DNA from: Mycobacterium sp. UM_WGJ | GTDB lineage: Bacteria; Actinomycetota; Actinomycetes; Mycobacteriales; Mycobacteriaceae | Direction of reading: 5' to 3' | Length of the DNA: 64,000 nt | Assembly: GCF_000455125.1 (NCBI RefSeq) | Contig: NZ_AUWR01000030.1 | Coordinates: 18,217-82,216, forward strand | Part shown: in pieces, positions 14,001 to 24,035 of the stretch | Numbering within the stretch: position 1 is the first letter of the stretch | Layout: each line of letters opens with the position of its first letter | The notes under the pieces: generated by a model | Databases searched by the model: none | What the model was told of the DNA's origin: nothing | Seen by the model: the letters and a program-made list of their open reading frames with translations, nothing else | Translations under genes and position numbers: made by a program

Positions 14001-15875
14001 TTACTGACCGAAGCGCAGCGTGATGTTGCCATCGGTGTTCACACCCTGTCCGGCCGCCGGGCTCTGGTAGAGCACCCGGTTGTGCCCGGATCCGCCGGCA
14101 TCGACGTCGGCGCCCTTGACCAGCATCCCGGTCCAGCCCAGGGCCCGCAGCTGCGGTTCGGCGTCGGTCCAGAACATGCCGGCCAGATCCGGCATCACAA
14201 ACTGGTTGCCCCGCGACACCCGCAGCTCGATCACCGCGTCGACGGGCACCGTCTCACCGCTGGGCGGGCTGGTGGCGATCACCTCGCCGGCGGGTCGCGG
14301 ACTGTCCACCGCCACCTCGGTGATCTTGGTGAAGCCGTAGACGGTCAGGTTCTTCTGCGCCAGATCCACGGTCTGGCCGGTGACGTCAGGAACGGGCTTG
14401 GTGGCCGGGCCGCTGCCGATCACGATGATGATCTCGTTGGTGACAGCCGTGGTCTGATTCGCCGGCGGGTTGGTGCCGACCACCTTGTCCTTGAGTTCCG
14501 GGGTGGACGGCGAGTTGACCTGCTTGAACTTGCCGAACCCGGCGGCGGTCAGCTTCTTGACCGCGTCGGCGTAGCTCAGGGTCGCGACATCGGGAAGCTG
14601 ACGCTGCTCCGGCCCGTAGGACACGTCAACGGTGATCTTGTCGCCCTTGTTCGCCGGGGAGCCGGCGGGCGGGTCGGTGCCGATCACATGGTCGGGCGGG
14701 ACGTGGGAATCGGAGCGCTGCTCGGTGCGGGTCTTGAAGCCCTTGTTCTGCAGTTCGGCGATCGCGTCGACCGACGCACGGCCGCTGACGTCGGGCACCT
14801 GGATCTGGTGGGTGCGGCCGCCGAACGTGTTGATCGACACCGTGACGATGACGGTCAGCACGGCGAGCACGATCGCGGCGATCAGCCAGCGGCCCACCGA
14901 GCCCGGCCGCTCGTGGCCGAAGTCGAGTTCCTGGCGGGGCAGCGGGTCGGTCTGTGCACCGGTGTGGTCACCGGCCCGCGGCGTCATGATCGAGGCACGA
15001 TCGGCCGCGGTGAGCACCCGGGGGGCTTCGGGCGTCTCCCCGTTGTGGACCCGCACCAGATCGGCACGCATCTCGGCGGCGGTCTGGTAGCGGTTGTCCG
15101 GATTCTTCGCCAGCGCCTTGAGCACCACGGCGTCCAGATCGGCGGGCAGGCTCGGGAGCCGCTGCGACGGGGGCACCGGATCCTCGCGGACGTGCTGGTA
15201 GGCCACCGCAACCGGGGAGTCGCCGACGAAAGGTGGGTCGCCGGTGAGGATTTCGTAAAGCACACAGCCCAGCGAGTACACGTCCGAGCGGGCGTCGACG
15301 GTGTCGCCGCGAGCCTGCTCGGGTGACAGGTACTGGGCGGTGCCGATCACGGCGGCGGTCTGGGTGACGCTGTTGCCGGCGTCGGCGACGGCACGGGCGA
15401 TGCCAAAGTCCATGACCTTCACCGCGTTGTGCATGTCGATCATGATGTTGGCCGGCTTGACGTCGCGGTGGATGATGCCGTGCTGGTGGCTGAAGTTCAG
15501 CGCTTGGCAGGCGTCCGCGATCACCTCGATGGCGCGGATCGGCGGCATCGGGCCGTCGTTGTGCACGATGTCGCGCAGCGTGACGCCCTCGACGAGCTCC
15601 ATCACGATGTAGGGCAGCGGACCGGCCGGGGTCTCGGCTTCACCGGTGTCGTAGACCGCGACGATCGCCGGGTGGTTCAGGGCAGCGGCGTTCTGTGCCT
15701 CGCGCCGGAAGCGCAGGTAGAAGCTGGGGTCGCGGGCCAGGTCGGCACGCAGCACCTTCACCGCGACCTCGCGGTGCAAGCGGGTGTCGACAGCGCGGTG
15801 CACCTCCGACATGCCGCCGAAGCCGAGGATCTCGCCGAGCTCGTAGCGATCGGAGAGCCGTTGCGGCGTGGTCAT
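14001..15875 (-). CDS. pknB: Serine/threonine-protein kinase PknB with PASTA domains
   Basis: An essential receptor kinase coupling muropeptide/lipid II sensing to cell growth. The start is ATG 15875 ([20 protein letters not shown]), giving 624 residues against 626 in M. tuberculosis. The kinase domain (about 10-275) has GFGGMSEV, the invariant Lys in [26 protein letters not shown] and the activation-loop threonines in [12 protein letters not shown]. One transmembrane helix (about 337-357, [19 protein letters not shown]) is followed by four extracellular PASTA repeats, the last ending RFGQ. Its ATG overlaps the pknA stop. The 14-23 kb shape-control genes are its known functional partners. Confidence 0.98.
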   Translation of the reverse strand: MTTPQRLSDRYELGEILGFGGMSEVHRAVDTRLHREVAVKVLRADLARDPSFYLRFRREAQNAAALNHPAIVAVYDTGEAETPAGPLPYIVMELVEGVTLRDIVHNDGPMPPIRAIEVIADACQALNFSHQHGIIHRDVKPANIMIDMHNAVKVMDFGIARAVADAGNSVTQTAAVIGTAQYLSPEQARGDTVDARSDVYSLGCVLYEILTGDPPFVGDSPVAVAYQHVREDPVPPSQRLPSLPADLDAVVLKALAKNPDNRYQTAAEMRADLVRVHNGETPEAPRVLTAADRASIMTPRAGDHTGAQTDPLPRQELDFGHERPGSVGRWLIAAIVLAVLTVIVTVSINTFGGRTHQIQVPDVSGRASVDAIAELQNKGFKTRTEQRSDSHVPPDHVIGTDPPAGSPANKGDKITVDVSYGPEQRQLPDVATLSYADAVKKLTAAGFGKFKQVNSPSTPELKDKVVGTNPPANQTTAVTNEIIIVIGSGPATKPVPDVTGQTVDLAQKNLTVYGFTKITEVAVDSPRPAGEVIATSPPSGETVPVDAVIELRVSRGNQFVMPDLAGMFWTDAEPQLRALGWTGMLVKGADVDAGGSGHNRVLYQSPAAGQGVNTDGNITLRFGQ

Positions 15876-17104
15876 TGCGACGTCCTGTGCCAGGTCCAAC
15901 CCGATGATTGCGCGGCCGGAGACGTCGCCGACGACTCAGCGTTCGACGAGCTGGTCAGCGGAGCCCCGGTGTCGGTGACGGTGGCCGGCGCCAGGGAGCC
16001 GCCCGGGCTCTTGGCGTTGACCACGATCAGCACCGCGATGATGATCGCCAGCGTGCCGAGCACCCCGGCCGCCCACAGCAGCGCGCGCTGCCCGGCGGTG
16101 AAGGTGCGCCGCGGCGGGGGCGTGCGATGGTTGCCGGCGCTGGGCCGGGCCCGGCGCGCCGCGGTGGCCCGCGCGGACACGGGCGGAGCGGCCCGGGTCA
16201 CGACACCCGACGGGATGGCCGACGGGGCGGCGCGCCCGGCCGGCAGCGCCTGACTGGGTCGCGTGGGACGCCGCCCGGAGCGCACCGCGGCCACGGCATC
16301 GGCGAACGGGCCGCCACTGCGGTAGCGCATGGCCGGGTTCTTGGCCAGCGTGATCTCGATCAGTTCGCGCACGTTGGGCGGCAACTCGGCGGGCAGCGGC
16401 GGCGGGGGCTCTTTGATGTGCTTCATCGCGACGGTCAGCGCGCCGTCGCCGGTGAACGGCCGCCGCCCGGAGAGCACCTCGTAGCCGACCACCCCCAGCG
16501 AGTACACGTCACTGGCAGCGGTGGCGTCCTGGCCCAGCGCCTGCTCCGGGGCGATGTACTGGGCGGTGCCCATCACCATCCCGGTCTGGGTGACCGGGGC
16601 GGCGTCGACGGCCTTGGCGATACCGAAGTCGGTGATCTTCACCTGGCCGGTGGGCGTGATCATGATGTTGCCGGGCTTGACGTCACGGTGGACCAGTCCG
16701 GTGCTGTGCGCCACCTGCAGGGCGCGCCCGGTCTGCTCCAGCATGTCCAGGGCATGCCGCAGGGACAGCCGCCCGGTCCGCTTGAGCACCGAGTTCAGCG
16801 GCTCACCGTTGACCAGTTCCATGACCAGGAACGCGGTGCGGCCCTCCCCGTCCAGGTCGGTCTCGCCGTAGTCGTGCACGCTGGCGATGCCCGGATGGTT
16901 GAGCATCGCGGTGTTGCGGGCCTCGGCGCGGAACCGCTCGATGAACTCCGGATCCGAGGAGAACTCCGGCTTGAGCACCTTGACCGCGACGCGGCGCCCC
17001 AGCCGGTTGTCGACGGCCTCCCACACCTGGCCCATGCCGCCGGTGGCGATGAGCCGCTGCAACCGATAACGCCCGGCCAGTGCCGCGCCGACCTGTGGAC
17101 TCAT
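15872..17104 (-). CDS. pknA: Serine/threonine-protein kinase PknA
   Basis: An essential transmembrane kinase acting with PknB on cell shape, division and polar growth. From ATG 17104 ([18 protein letters not shown]) it has 410 residues, somewhat shorter than the 431 of M. tuberculosis. Motifs: [35 protein letters not shown], and [17 protein letters not shown] Pro/Ala/Arg-rich juxtamembrane segment precedes one transmembrane helix (about 350-372, [16 protein letters not shown]). A short Ser/Thr-rich outer tail without PASTA domains follows. Start and stop overlap the neighbouring pbpA and pknB by 4 bp. Confidence 0.97.
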   Translation of the reverse strand: MSPQVGAALAGRYRLQRLIATGGMGQVWEAVDNRLGRRVAVKVLKPEFSSDPEFIERFRAEARNTAMLNHPGIASVHDYGETDLDGEGRTAFLVMELVNGEPLNSVLKRTGRLSLRHALDMLEQTGRALQVAHSTGLVHRDVKPGNIMITPTGQVKITDFGIAKAVDAAPVTQTGMVMGTAQYIAPEQALGQDATAASDVYSLGVVGYEVLSGRRPFTGDGALTVAMKHIKEPPPPLPAELPPNVRELIEITLAKNPAMRYRSGGPFADAVAAVRSGRRPTRPSQALPAGRAAPSAIPSGVVTRAAPPVSARATAARRARPSAGNHRTPPPRRTFTAGQRALLWAAGVLGTLAIIIAVLIVVNAKSPGGSLAPATVTDTGAPLTSSSNAESSATSPAAQSSGWTWHRTSQ

Positions 17105-18582
17105 GAGCCCCCCTGCAGGGCGGCTTGGATCACGGCGCGTCCGATCGGTGCGGCCAGGGCACCGCCGGTGGCGGCCAAGCGGTCGCCGCCGTCTTCGACC
17201 AGGACGGCAACGGCCACTTTCGGGGCGCTGGCCGGGGCAAAGGCGATGTACCACGCGTGCGGCGGGGTGTTCCGCGGATCGGCACCGTGTTCGGCGGTGC
17301 CGGTCTTCGACGCGATCTGTACGCCCGGGATGGCCCCCTCCTGCTGGGTCATTCTTTCGGCGTCGATCATTAGTTCAGTTAGCTTAGCCGCGACCTGCGA
17401 GGACACTGCACGCCGCTGCTCGCGCGGTTGGGTGGTGGCGATGCCCGCCAGGTCCGGACCCTCCAGGCCGTCGACCAGATACGGCTGCATGGTCAGCCCG
17501 CCGTTGGCGATGGTCGCCGCGATGACCGCGTTCTTCAGCGGAGTGACCGCGACATCTTTCTGGCCGATGCTGGTCATCCCGAGCGCGGCCGCGTCGCGGA
17601 TGCGGCCGACGGTGGACTCCGCTACCTGCAGCGGTATCGGCTCGGGGGTGATATCCAGCCCGAAGCCCTGGGCCGTGCTGCGCAGAGCGTCCACACCGGT
17701 ACGCATACCCAACTGGACGAAGGCGGTGTTGCAGGAACGCGCGAACGCCACCCGCAGCGGCACGGTCGGCTCGTTGCCGCCATCGCAGGTGCTGCCGCCG
17801 TAGTTCTCCAGCGTGACCGTGCTGTCGGGCAGGGCGATGCGCGCCGCGTTGGTCAGGGGCTCGTTCTCACTGACGCCGGCCTGCAGCGCCGCCGCCGTCG
17901 TGATCACCTTGAACGTCGAGCCCGGCGGGTAGGTCTCGCTGGTGGCGCGGTTGGTCAGTGGTGAGGCCGGGTCGTCGCGCAGCTGTTGCCAGGCCTGGCC
18001 CTGTTGGGCCGAATCGTGCGAGGACAGCAGGTTGGGGTCATACGACGGCGCCGACACCATCGCCAAGACCTTGCCGGTGGACGGTTCCAGGGCCACCACC
18101 GCACCGCGGCAGCCGCCGGTGCAACCGTTGCGCATCGCCTCCCAGCCCGCTTGCTGCACCCGGGGCCGGATGGTGGCTTCCACGGTGCCGCCGCGCGGGT
18201 TGCGGCCGGTGAAGAAGTCGGCCAGCCGCAGCCCGAACAACCGCGGGTCCGACCCGTTGAGCACGGTGTCCTCGGCACGCTCGAGGCCGCTGCTGGAGTA
18301 CCGCAGCGAGTAGAACCCGGTGACCGGGGCATACACCGCCGGGTCGGGGTAGATGCGCTGGTATTTGATGCGGTCGTCGGTGGCGACCGAGTACGCCAGC
18401 AGCTGGCCGGCGGCGGTGATCTGACCGCGTTGCCGGGAGTATTCGTCGAGCAGCACCCGCTGGTTGCGCGGGTCGGCGCGCAGCCCGTCGGCGGCGAAGA
18501 CCTGGGTCAGGGTGGCGTTGCCCAACAGCAGCACGATCAGCGCCATCAGGGTCATCGTGACGCGGCGCAGGGAGGTGTTCAT
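17101..18582 (-). CDS. pbpA: Penicillin-binding protein PbpA (class B transpeptidase)
   Basis: A class B PBP that cross-links peptidoglycan with the SEDS polymerase RodA encoded just upstream. From ATG 18582 ([20 protein letters not shown]) it is 493 residues (M. tuberculosis 491). It has an N-terminal signal anchor (about 7-28), a dimerisation domain, and the transpeptidase motifs PPGSTFK (Ser nucleophile, about residue 222), SCN and KTGTAE. It overlaps rodA and pknA by 4 bp on each side (ATGA), so translation is probably coupled. Confidence 0.97.
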   Translation of the reverse strand: MNTSLRRVTMTLMALIVLLLGNATLTQVFAADGLRADPRNQRVLLDEYSRQRGQITAAGQLLAYSVATDDRIKYQRIYPDPAVYAPVTGFYSLRYSSSGLERAEDTVLNGSDPRLFGLRLADFFTGRNPRGGTVEATIRPRVQQAGWEAMRNGCTGGCRGAVVALEPSTGKVLAMVSAPSYDPNLLSSHDSAQQGQAWQQLRDDPASPLTNRATSETYPPGSTFKVITTAAALQAGVSENEPLTNAARIALPDSTVTLENYGGSTCDGGNEPTVPLRVAFARSCNTAFVQLGMRTGVDALRSTAQGFGLDITPEPIPLQVAESTVGRIRDAAALGMTSIGQKDVAVTPLKNAVIAATIANGGLTMQPYLVDGLEGPDLAGIATTQPREQRRAVSSQVAAKLTELMIDAERMTQQEGAIPGVQIASKTGTAEHGADPRNTPPHAWYIAFAPASAPKVAVAVLVEDGGDRLAATGGALAAPIGRAVIQAALQGGS

Positions 18583-19988
18583 ACGCGCTCGATCACCGCC
18601 GTGCCGGTGTCGCCGATCGGAGTCGGGCGCACGGGATGGGTGCTCAGCGGCCGGCGGGCGGCGTGCGAGACCCGCAGCACGATCGCCAGCAGCACATAGT
18701 TGGCCAGCAATGACGATCCGCCGTAGGACAGCCACGGGGTGGTGAGCCCGGTCAGCGGAATCAGCTTCGTCACCCCGCCGACCACGATGAACAGCTGAAT
18801 GCCCAGGGTGGCGGCCAAGCCTGCGGCCAACAGCTTGCCGAAGCTGTCCCGCACCGCTATCGCTGTCCGCATCCCACGCACGATCACGATGGTGTAGAGG
18901 ATGAGCACGCCGGCCAGCCCGACCAGACCCAGTTCCTCCCCGAATGCGGCGATGATGAAGTCCGTCGACGCCGCGGGCACATATCCGGGCTGTCCGTTGC
19001 CCAGTCCGGTGCCGAAGATGCCGCCGGTGGCGAAGCTGAACAGCGACTGCACCATCTGATAGCCGGCGCCCTCCGGGTCGGCGAAGGGGTCCAGCCAGGT
19101 TTGTACCCGCACCCGGACGTGGCTGAACAGGAAGTAGGCGGCCACGCTGCCGGCGGCGAACAGCAGCATGCCGATCACCATCCAGCTGAACCGGCGGGTG
19201 GCCAGGTACACCACCACCAGGAACGATGCGTACAGCAGCAACGACGTGCCGAGGTCCTTCTCGAACGCCATGACTCCCACCGAGATCACCCAGGCGGCCA
19301 GCAGCGGCGCCAGGTCGCGCGGTCGGGGCAGGTTCATGCCCAGGACGTGCTTGCCGGCGCTGGTGAACAACCGGCGTTTGGACACCAGCACCGCGGCAAA
19401 GAAAATCAGCAACAAGATCTTGGAGAACTCGGCAGGCTGAATTGTGAAGCCCGGCAATCGAATCCAAATCTTGGCACCCTGACGCTCGGACAACGAGGCC
19501 GGCAGCAGGGCGGGGATCACCAGCAGCACCAAGCCGGCCAGGCCGCAGACGTAGCCGCTGCCGGACAGCTGACGGTGGTCTTTGAGGGCCACCAGCACCA
19601 GGGCGAAGACGCCGACGCCGACCAGTGTCCACAGCATCTGCGCGCTGGCGCCGGGACGCGCGCCGGCGCCGTCGATCGCGACGCCGAGATCGATGCGGTG
19701 GATCATCACCAACCCAAGGCCGTTGAGCAGCGCCACCACCGGCAGCAGCAGCGGGTCGGCGTACCGTGCCGACCGCCGGATGACCAGGTGCGCGAAGCCG
19801 AACAGCACCAGAAACGCCACCCCGTAACCGACCAGGTCCCAGCGCAGGCCCTGCTCGTGACCGGCCTCGACGATCAGCATCGCCACCGCGATGATCATGG
19901 TGGCGAAGCACAGCAGCAGCAGTTCGGCGTTACGCCGATCCGGCAGCGCCGGTGTCAGCGTCACCGGCGGCTGCGGCGCGGTGCTCAC
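18579..19988 (-). CDS. rodA: SEDS peptidoglycan polymerase RodA (FtsW/RodA family)
   Basis: A multi-pass SEDS glycosyltransferase that polymerises lipid II. The start GTG 19988 (MSTAPQPPVTLTPALPDRRN) gives 469 residues, the same as M. tuberculosis RodA, and has GGGGGAGA about 10 bp upstream. An alternative ATG at 20066 would overlap the pstP stop as ATGA and add 26 Gly/Asp/Ala-rich residues; the operon's habit of 4-bp overlaps argues for it, but family length argues against it. Family features: WIRLPGFTIQPAEFSKI, the Asp-containing VMAFEKDLGTSLL, and FGEELGLVGL. About 12 hydrophobic helices are visible. Confidence 0.95.
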   Translation of the reverse strand: MSTAPQPPVTLTPALPDRRNAELLLLCFATMIIAVAMLIVEAGHEQGLRWDLVGYGVAFLVLFGFAHLVIRRSARYADPLLLPVVALLNGLGLVMIHRIDLGVAIDGAGARPGASAQMLWTLVGVGVFALVLVALKDHRQLSGSGYVCGLAGLVLLVIPALLPASLSERQGAKIWIRLPGFTIQPAEFSKILLLIFFAAVLVSKRRLFTSAGKHVLGMNLPRPRDLAPLLAAWVISVGVMAFEKDLGTSLLLYASFLVVVYLATRRFSWMVIGMLLFAAGSVAAYFLFSHVRVRVQTWLDPFADPEGAGYQMVQSLFSFATGGIFGTGLGNGQPGYVPAASTDFIIAAFGEELGLVGLAGVLILYTIVIVRGMRTAIAVRDSFGKLLAAGLAATLGIQLFIVVGGVTKLIPLTGLTTPWLSYGGSSLLANYVLLAIVLRVSHAARRPLSTHPVRPTPIGDTGTAVIERV

Positions 19989-20062
19989 GTCGCTGTGGTC
20001 TCCCCCGCCCGCGGGAGGTGCGCCCCGCTCATCGCCCGCCACCGCGTCGTCGCCGGCGCGGA

Positions 20063-21508
20063 TCATGAGGCTGCCCGGCAGTCGGTCCCCGGTTCTGGAG
20101 GGGCCGGCGGCAGGTTGGTCAGGGTGGGCAGACGTGACTTTCCGGACGGGGGCGGCGGGCCGGGCCGCGGACCGGTCGGGACCATCCCGGGAGCGGGGCT
20201 GCGCGACGGCGTGGAACTGGAGCCGGTGGTGGTGCCGTGCGGGCACGGCGGCAGCAGTGAGTCGCGGGCCAGATTGCGCAGTTGGGTGATCGCGTCGTCG
20301 AGGGTGCCGGCAGGCAGGCCGTTGCTGACCTGTTGGCGGGCCGGCGGACGGAGATCCTGCAGCGTCATCAGCCGGCAGCTCAGCTTGTCGCCGGACTGCT
20401 TGAAGCTGATCTGCACCAGCTGGCCCTTGCTGTCCAGACAGCCCAGCAGGTAGGGCTCCTGCAGCGGCACACCCAGGAGGGAGCCCTGCACACCGCGCAT
20501 GATCGCCACCGTGCCGCCGTAGGCGGTGACGTAGTAGTTGGTGCGCACGACTGCGCGTCCGACCAACAGCCCGGCGCCCACCAGCGTCAACAGCAGCGCC
20601 GCGGCGATGAACTTGCGTCGCCGGGAGCGGGGCTGCCGGTCCGGCGTTTCGATACGCGGCAGCGCGCGCTTGGCGACCGTCTTGCGCGGGGAGATCGCCG
20701 ATGCCCGCCCGGCGGCGGTGTTGAGGGCGATCACATGGTCGTCGTCGCTGTCGGAGACCGCCCCGGCCAGGATCGGCTGGGTCTGGCCGTAGTCGACGTC
20801 GACGACGTCGGCCACCACCACCGTGACGTTGTCGGGGCCGCCCCCGCGCAACGCCAGCTCGATGAGCCGCAGCGCGCAGTCGTTGACGTCCGGGATCTCC
20901 AGCGCCTCGTGGATGGTCTCGGTGCTCACCGGGTCCGACAGTCCGTCGGAGCACAGCAGATAGCGATCACCGGCCTGCGCCTCGCGCATGATCAGCGTCG
21001 GCTCCACCTCATGGCCGGTCAGCGCGCGCATGATCAGCGAGCGCTGCGGGTGGCTGTGTGCCTCCTCCAAGGTGATGCGGCCTTCGTCGACCAGGGTCTG
21101 TACGAAGGTGTCGTCCTTGGTGATCTGAGTGAGCTCGCCGTCGCGCAGCAGGTAGCCGCGCGAGTCGCCGATGTGGGCCAGCCCCAGCCGGGGGCCGGCG
21201 AACAGGATGGCGGTCAGGGTGGTGCCCATGCCCTCAAGCTCGGGGTGCTCTTCGACGTAGGCCGCGATCGCCGAGTTGCCCTCTTGCACGGCGCTTTCCA
21301 GCTTCCCCAGCAGGTCACCGCCGGGCTCGTCGTCGTCGAGATGCGCCAGCGCGGCAATCACAAGCTGCGACGCGACTTCACCGGCCGCGTGCCCGCCCAT
21401 GCCGTCGGCCAACGCCAGCAGCCGGGCTCCGGCGTAGACGGAGTCCTCGTTGTTGGAGCGCACCAGACCGCGGTCGCTGCGGGCGGCGTACCGCAGAACC
21501 AGGCTCAC
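20063..21508 (-). CDS. pstP: PP2C-type serine/threonine phosphatase PstP
   Basis: The membrane-anchored phosphatase that reverses PknA/PknB phosphorylation. It has 481 residues (M. tuberculosis 514). The cytoplasmic PP2C domain (about 1-237) shows metal-binding motifs RSNNEDSV, ADGMGGHAAGE, CSDGLSD and GGGPDNVTVV. A basic linker and one transmembrane helix (about 303-323, FIAAALLLTLVGAGLLVG) follow, then an extracytoplasmic domain and a Pro-rich tail. A GTG start at 21508 overlaps the fhaB stop by 4 bp. The shorter C-terminal tail accounts for the length difference. Confidence 0.97.
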   Translation of the reverse strand: MSLVLRYAARSDRGLVRSNNEDSVYAGARLLALADGMGGHAAGEVASQLVIAALAHLDDDEPGGDLLGKLESAVQEGNSAIAAYVEEHPELEGMGTTLTAILFAGPRLGLAHIGDSRGYLLRDGELTQITKDDTFVQTLVDEGRITLEEAHSHPQRSLIMRALTGHEVEPTLIMREAQAGDRYLLCSDGLSDPVSTETIHEALEIPDVNDCALRLIELALRGGGPDNVTVVVADVVDVDYGQTQPILAGAVSDSDDDHVIALNTAAGRASAISPRKTVAKRALPRIETPDRQPRSRRRKFIAAALLLTLVGAGLLVGRAVVRTNYYVTAYGGTVAIMRGVQGSLLGVPLQEPYLLGCLDSKGQLVQISFKQSGDKLSCRLMTLQDLRPPARQQVSNGLPAGTLDDAITQLRNLARDSLLPPCPHGTTTGSSSTPSRSPAPGMVPTGPRPGPPPPSGKSRLPTLTNLPPAPPEPGTDCRAAS

Positions 21509-21972
21509 CGGCGGAGCTCGATCGCGGTCTTGCCGATTCGTATCGGCGTGCCGACCGGAACCCGTACCGCAGTGGTCACCTTCACCCTGTCAAGGTAGGT
21601 CCCGTTGGTCGAACCCAGATCTTCGACATACCATTCCGTCCCCCGCTGAGATAGCCGAGCGTGCCGGGTGGAGGCGTAATCGTCGGTGAGCACCAGCGTG
21701 GAGTCGTCGGCGCGGCCCACCAGAACCGGCTGATCGCTGAGCGCGATGCGGGCCCCGGTCAGCGGTCCTTCGGTCACCACCAGATGCCGCGCGGTGGTCC
21801 GTTGCTGGCGCGGCGGAAGCAGCACGCCCCGGATCGACAGTCCGCGGCGGACCATCACCGCGCCGGTCGGTGCGTAGATGTCGGTCCGCAAAATCCGCAG
21901 CACGGACCAGATGAACAGCCACAACAACGTCAAAAAACCGGCTCGCGTCAGCTGCAGTACCAGTCCCTGCAT
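21505..21972 (-). CDS. fhaB: FHA-domain membrane protein FhaB (FipA)
   Basis: An FHA protein that binds phosphothreonine on the PknA/PknB network and has been linked to FtsZ/FtsQ and PBP complexes. It has 155 residues, identical to M. tuberculosis Rv0019c. An N-terminal transmembrane helix (about 8-28, LTRAGFLTLLWLFIWSVL) is followed by an FHA domain (about 75-155) with VGRADDSTLVL, STRHARL and DLGSTNGTYLD. ATG 21972 is the start. It is the first of the tightly overlapping fhaB-pstP-rodA-pbpA-pknA-pknB run. Confidence 0.96.
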   Translation of the reverse strand: MQGLVLQLTRAGFLTLLWLFIWSVLRILRTDIYAPTGAVMVRRGLSIRGVLLPPRQQRTTARHLVVTEGPLTGARIALSDQPVLVGRADDSTLVLTDDYASTRHARLSQRGTEWYVEDLGSTNGTYLDRVKVTTAVRVPVGTPIRIGKTAIELRR

Positions 21973-22067
21973 CCGGCGTCCTCTCCGTTGTCGCGCAGCC
22001 CATGGCGTGCTCCCGGCGGCGGAGCACTTCGGCAAAGTCACGATACTTGGGCGCGGGGGGCCGTAGG

Positions 22068-22087
22068 GCAAAGCGGCAGCGCTTTGC
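22068..22087 (-). terminator. Hairpin between fhaA and fhaB
   Basis: GCAAAGCG-GCAG-CGCTTTGC is a perfect 8-bp stem with a 4-nt loop in the 154-bp gap after the fhaA stop. No T-tract follows, so it is at best an attenuator or processing hairpin that separates fhaA from the downstream operon. Confidence 0.35.
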
Positions 22088-22126
22088 TGGTTGGGTTTGT
22101 CGGTCGGGTGGACGCTGCCGCGGTGC

Positions 22127-23605
22127 CTAGTGGACCCGGACGATGATCTCGGAGTGCCCCAGCCGGATGACATCGCCGTCGGCGAGCTGCCACTCTTGGA
22201 CCGGAGCGTTGTTCACCGTGGTGCCGTTGGTGGAGTTCAGGTCCGACAGCAGGGCAACCCGGCCGTCCCAGCGGATTTCGAGGTGACGGCGCGACACCCC
22301 GGTGTCGGGCAACCGGAACTGGGCGTCCTGACCGCGGCCCACCACGTTGGCGCCTTCGTGCAGCTGGTAGGTACGGCCGCTGCCGTCGTCGAGCTGCAGC
22401 GTGACCGAGGCGGGCGCGGAGTAGGCGCGCTGGCCGTAGCCTCCGCCCGGTGCCTCCCCGTATCCGCCCTGAGCCTGCTGGCCGTAGTCGTAGCCGCCCT
22501 GAGTGCCTTGACCCTCGCCGTAGCCGCCGGGCGCGGACTGGCCGTAGTCGTAGCCGGCGGGAGCCGGGGGGGCCTCGCCGTAGCCGTAGCCGGGCTGGCC
22601 GTAGTCCTGGCGGCCGTAGGACTGGCCGCCCTGGTCATACCCACCCTGGTCGTAGGCGGGGCGCTGCTCGTACTGGCCCTCGGGGTAGGCGTAGTCGTCC
22701 TGGCGGGCCGGGGGTGCCTCGCCGTAGCCGTAGCCGGGCTGGCCGCCGCCGGGGTAGGCCGGTGCCGCGGGCTGGTGCTGGGGGTAGCCCTGCTCGTAGC
22801 CGGCGGGAGCGCCGTAGCCGCTGGGCGGACGCTGCTCGTACGGCTGGGCCTGCTGGCCGTAGCCACCGCCCTGGCCGTAGCCGCCCTGACCGGGGTAGCC
22901 ACCCTGCTCGGGGTAGCCACCCTGCTCGGGCCGACGGGGCGGAGCGTAGCCGCCGCCCTGGCCCTGATCGGGATAGCCGCCGCGCTGCTCTTGCTGGTAG
23001 TGGTCGCCGTCGGGGCCGTAGCCACGGGCGTCCTGACCGCCGCGAGCATCGTCGGCGGGCCGCCCGTAGCGGGGGTCGTAATACTCGTCGCCGGGACGAT
23101 CCTGCCCGTGGGCGCCGCGGTAGCTCGGGTTATCGGTCATCGGTGGCACTCCTGATTCTGCGGTAAACGCATGAACTGATTGTGGCGGGCGGGATTCGTT
23201 GAGCGTCTCGTGGGGGCGGGCGTCAGGGTTGACGCCGCCCCGTGCGCGGACCTGGCCGGTTCGCAGGCTCGGCGACTGCTGGAACCGGACAACCACATCA
23301 CCATACGTTTGCCACCCCTGTTCGCCGATGTGCCCAGCCAGATGCCGGGCGAAGGCCTTCGACGTCAGATCCTGGTCGGCGCCCACCTTGTCGTAGTCGT
23401 CCATACCGAGGGTAATGACGTATTCGTTGGGCGCCAAAAGTTGATCTCCGGCCAGGGAGCGCACCCCGGCGGCGGCTTCACGGCGTAGCGCAGCCTCGAT
23501 CTCCTCGGGGAGGACTTCCCCTCCGAAGACCCGGGCCATCGCATCCTCCACAGCGGATTCGAGTTTGCGCTCGATGCGATGAACCAGCCCGCGCTGGCTG
23601 TCCAA
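22127..23605 (-). CDS. fhaA: FHA-domain protein FhaA
   Basis: FhaA is a cytoplasmic FHA adaptor, a PknB substrate that binds the phosphorylated pseudokinase of MviN and controls peptidoglycan precursor export. Taking TTG 23605 (MDSQRGLVHRIERKLE, aligning with the mycobacterial start) it has 492 residues (M. tuberculosis 527). There is an N-terminal helical domain (about 1-125, VFGGEVLPEEIEAALRREA). A long low-complexity linker (about 165-400) is built from Gly/Tyr/Gln/Pro repeats such as GYPEQGGYPGQGGYGQGG. A C-terminal FHA domain (about 405-492) carries VGRGQDAQFRLPDTGVSRRH and DLNSTNGTTVN. A GTG at 23635 or ATG at 23692 are alternative starts. Confidence 0.95.
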   Translation of the reverse strand: MDSQRGLVHRIERKLESAVEDAMARVFGGEVLPEEIEAALRREAAAGVRSLAGDQLLAPNEYVITLGMDDYDKVGADQDLTSKAFARHLAGHIGEQGWQTYGDVVVRFQQSPSLRTGQVRARGGVNPDARPHETLNESRPPQSVHAFTAESGVPPMTDNPSYRGAHGQDRPGDEYYDPRYGRPADDARGGQDARGYGPDGDHYQQEQRGGYPDQGQGGGYAPPRRPEQGGYPEQGGYPGQGGYGQGGGYGQQAQPYEQRPPSGYGAPAGYEQGYPQHQPAAPAYPGGGQPGYGYGEAPPARQDDYAYPEGQYEQRPAYDQGGYDQGGQSYGRQDYGQPGYGYGEAPPAPAGYDYGQSAPGGYGEGQGTQGGYDYGQQAQGGYGEAPGGGYGQRAYSAPASVTLQLDDGSGRTYQLHEGANVVGRGQDAQFRLPDTGVSRRHLEIRWDGRVALLSDLNSTNGTTVNNAPVQEWQLADGDVIRLGHSEIIVRVH

Positions 23606-23862
23606 GCTGCTACCCGCCTTACTCTCCGCCGTCACTAGCCCTATCGGGGACGCTGCTGCGGCGTGTCGCTCAGCTGCATCCGCCCTGGACATGGTATCGA
23701 CCCGGGGTGCCAGGGCGGCACCCTTCTACGGCGGAGAATCGGATAAGACCAGGTCACGAAGGGGTCACGGCGCCTTGTTCCGGGCCGGGCGATGCGCATT
23801 GCGGGGGCCGGAGCCGATTTTTCGGGGAGCAGGGGGCCCGTGATACGCTCCCCCGGTTGCTC

Positions 23863-23945
23863 GGGCGAGTGGCGGAATGGCAGACGCGCTGGCTTCAGGT
23901 GCCAGTGTCCTTCGGGACGTGGGGGTTCAAGTCCCCCTTCGCCCA
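23863..23945 (+). tRNA. leuT: tRNA-Leu (CAG anticodon)
   Basis: An 83-nt class II tRNA with acceptor stem GGGCGAG/TTCGCCC, anticodon stem CTGGC/GCCAG with loop TTCAGGT (CAG), a long variable arm (TGTCCTTCGGGACG) and T-arm GGGGGTTCAAGTCCCCC. It follows fhaA as in M. tuberculosis and marks the left edge of the accessory region. Confidence 0.96.
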
Positions 23946-23971
23946 CAGTGTGATCTCTCGGGAGATCCCGG

Positions 23972-24004
23972 ACAGGCCGAACCCTCAGGGTTCGGCCTGT
24001 TTTT
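23972..24004 (+). terminator. Intrinsic terminator of tRNA-Leu
   Basis: A perfect 13-bp stem (ACAGGCCGAACCC/GGGTTCGGCCTGT) with a TCA loop runs straight into TTTTT. A second small hairpin, GATCTC-TCGG-GAGATC, precedes it (23952-23967). This is an unusually canonical Rho-independent terminator for a mycobacterium. Confidence 0.85.
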
Positions 24005-24035
24005 GGTTGTGGTGCCAGTGTGCGTGGCGGTCTTT

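Noticed and set aside
14082-17803. Long forward-strand frames opposite pknB, pknA and pbpA
   Set aside because: They mirror the kinase and PBP codons and contain no recognisable domain.
18579-20954. Extended 791-codon frame upstream of rodA
   Set aside because: The upstream part lies in the wrong frame of pstP; RodA proper begins at 19988 or at most 20066.
22091-23155. 354-codon Val/Ala/Leu-rich forward frame that looks like a membrane protein
   Set aside because: The hydrophobic repeats are the antisense of the Gly/Tyr/Gln-rich FhaA linker, not real transmembrane helices.
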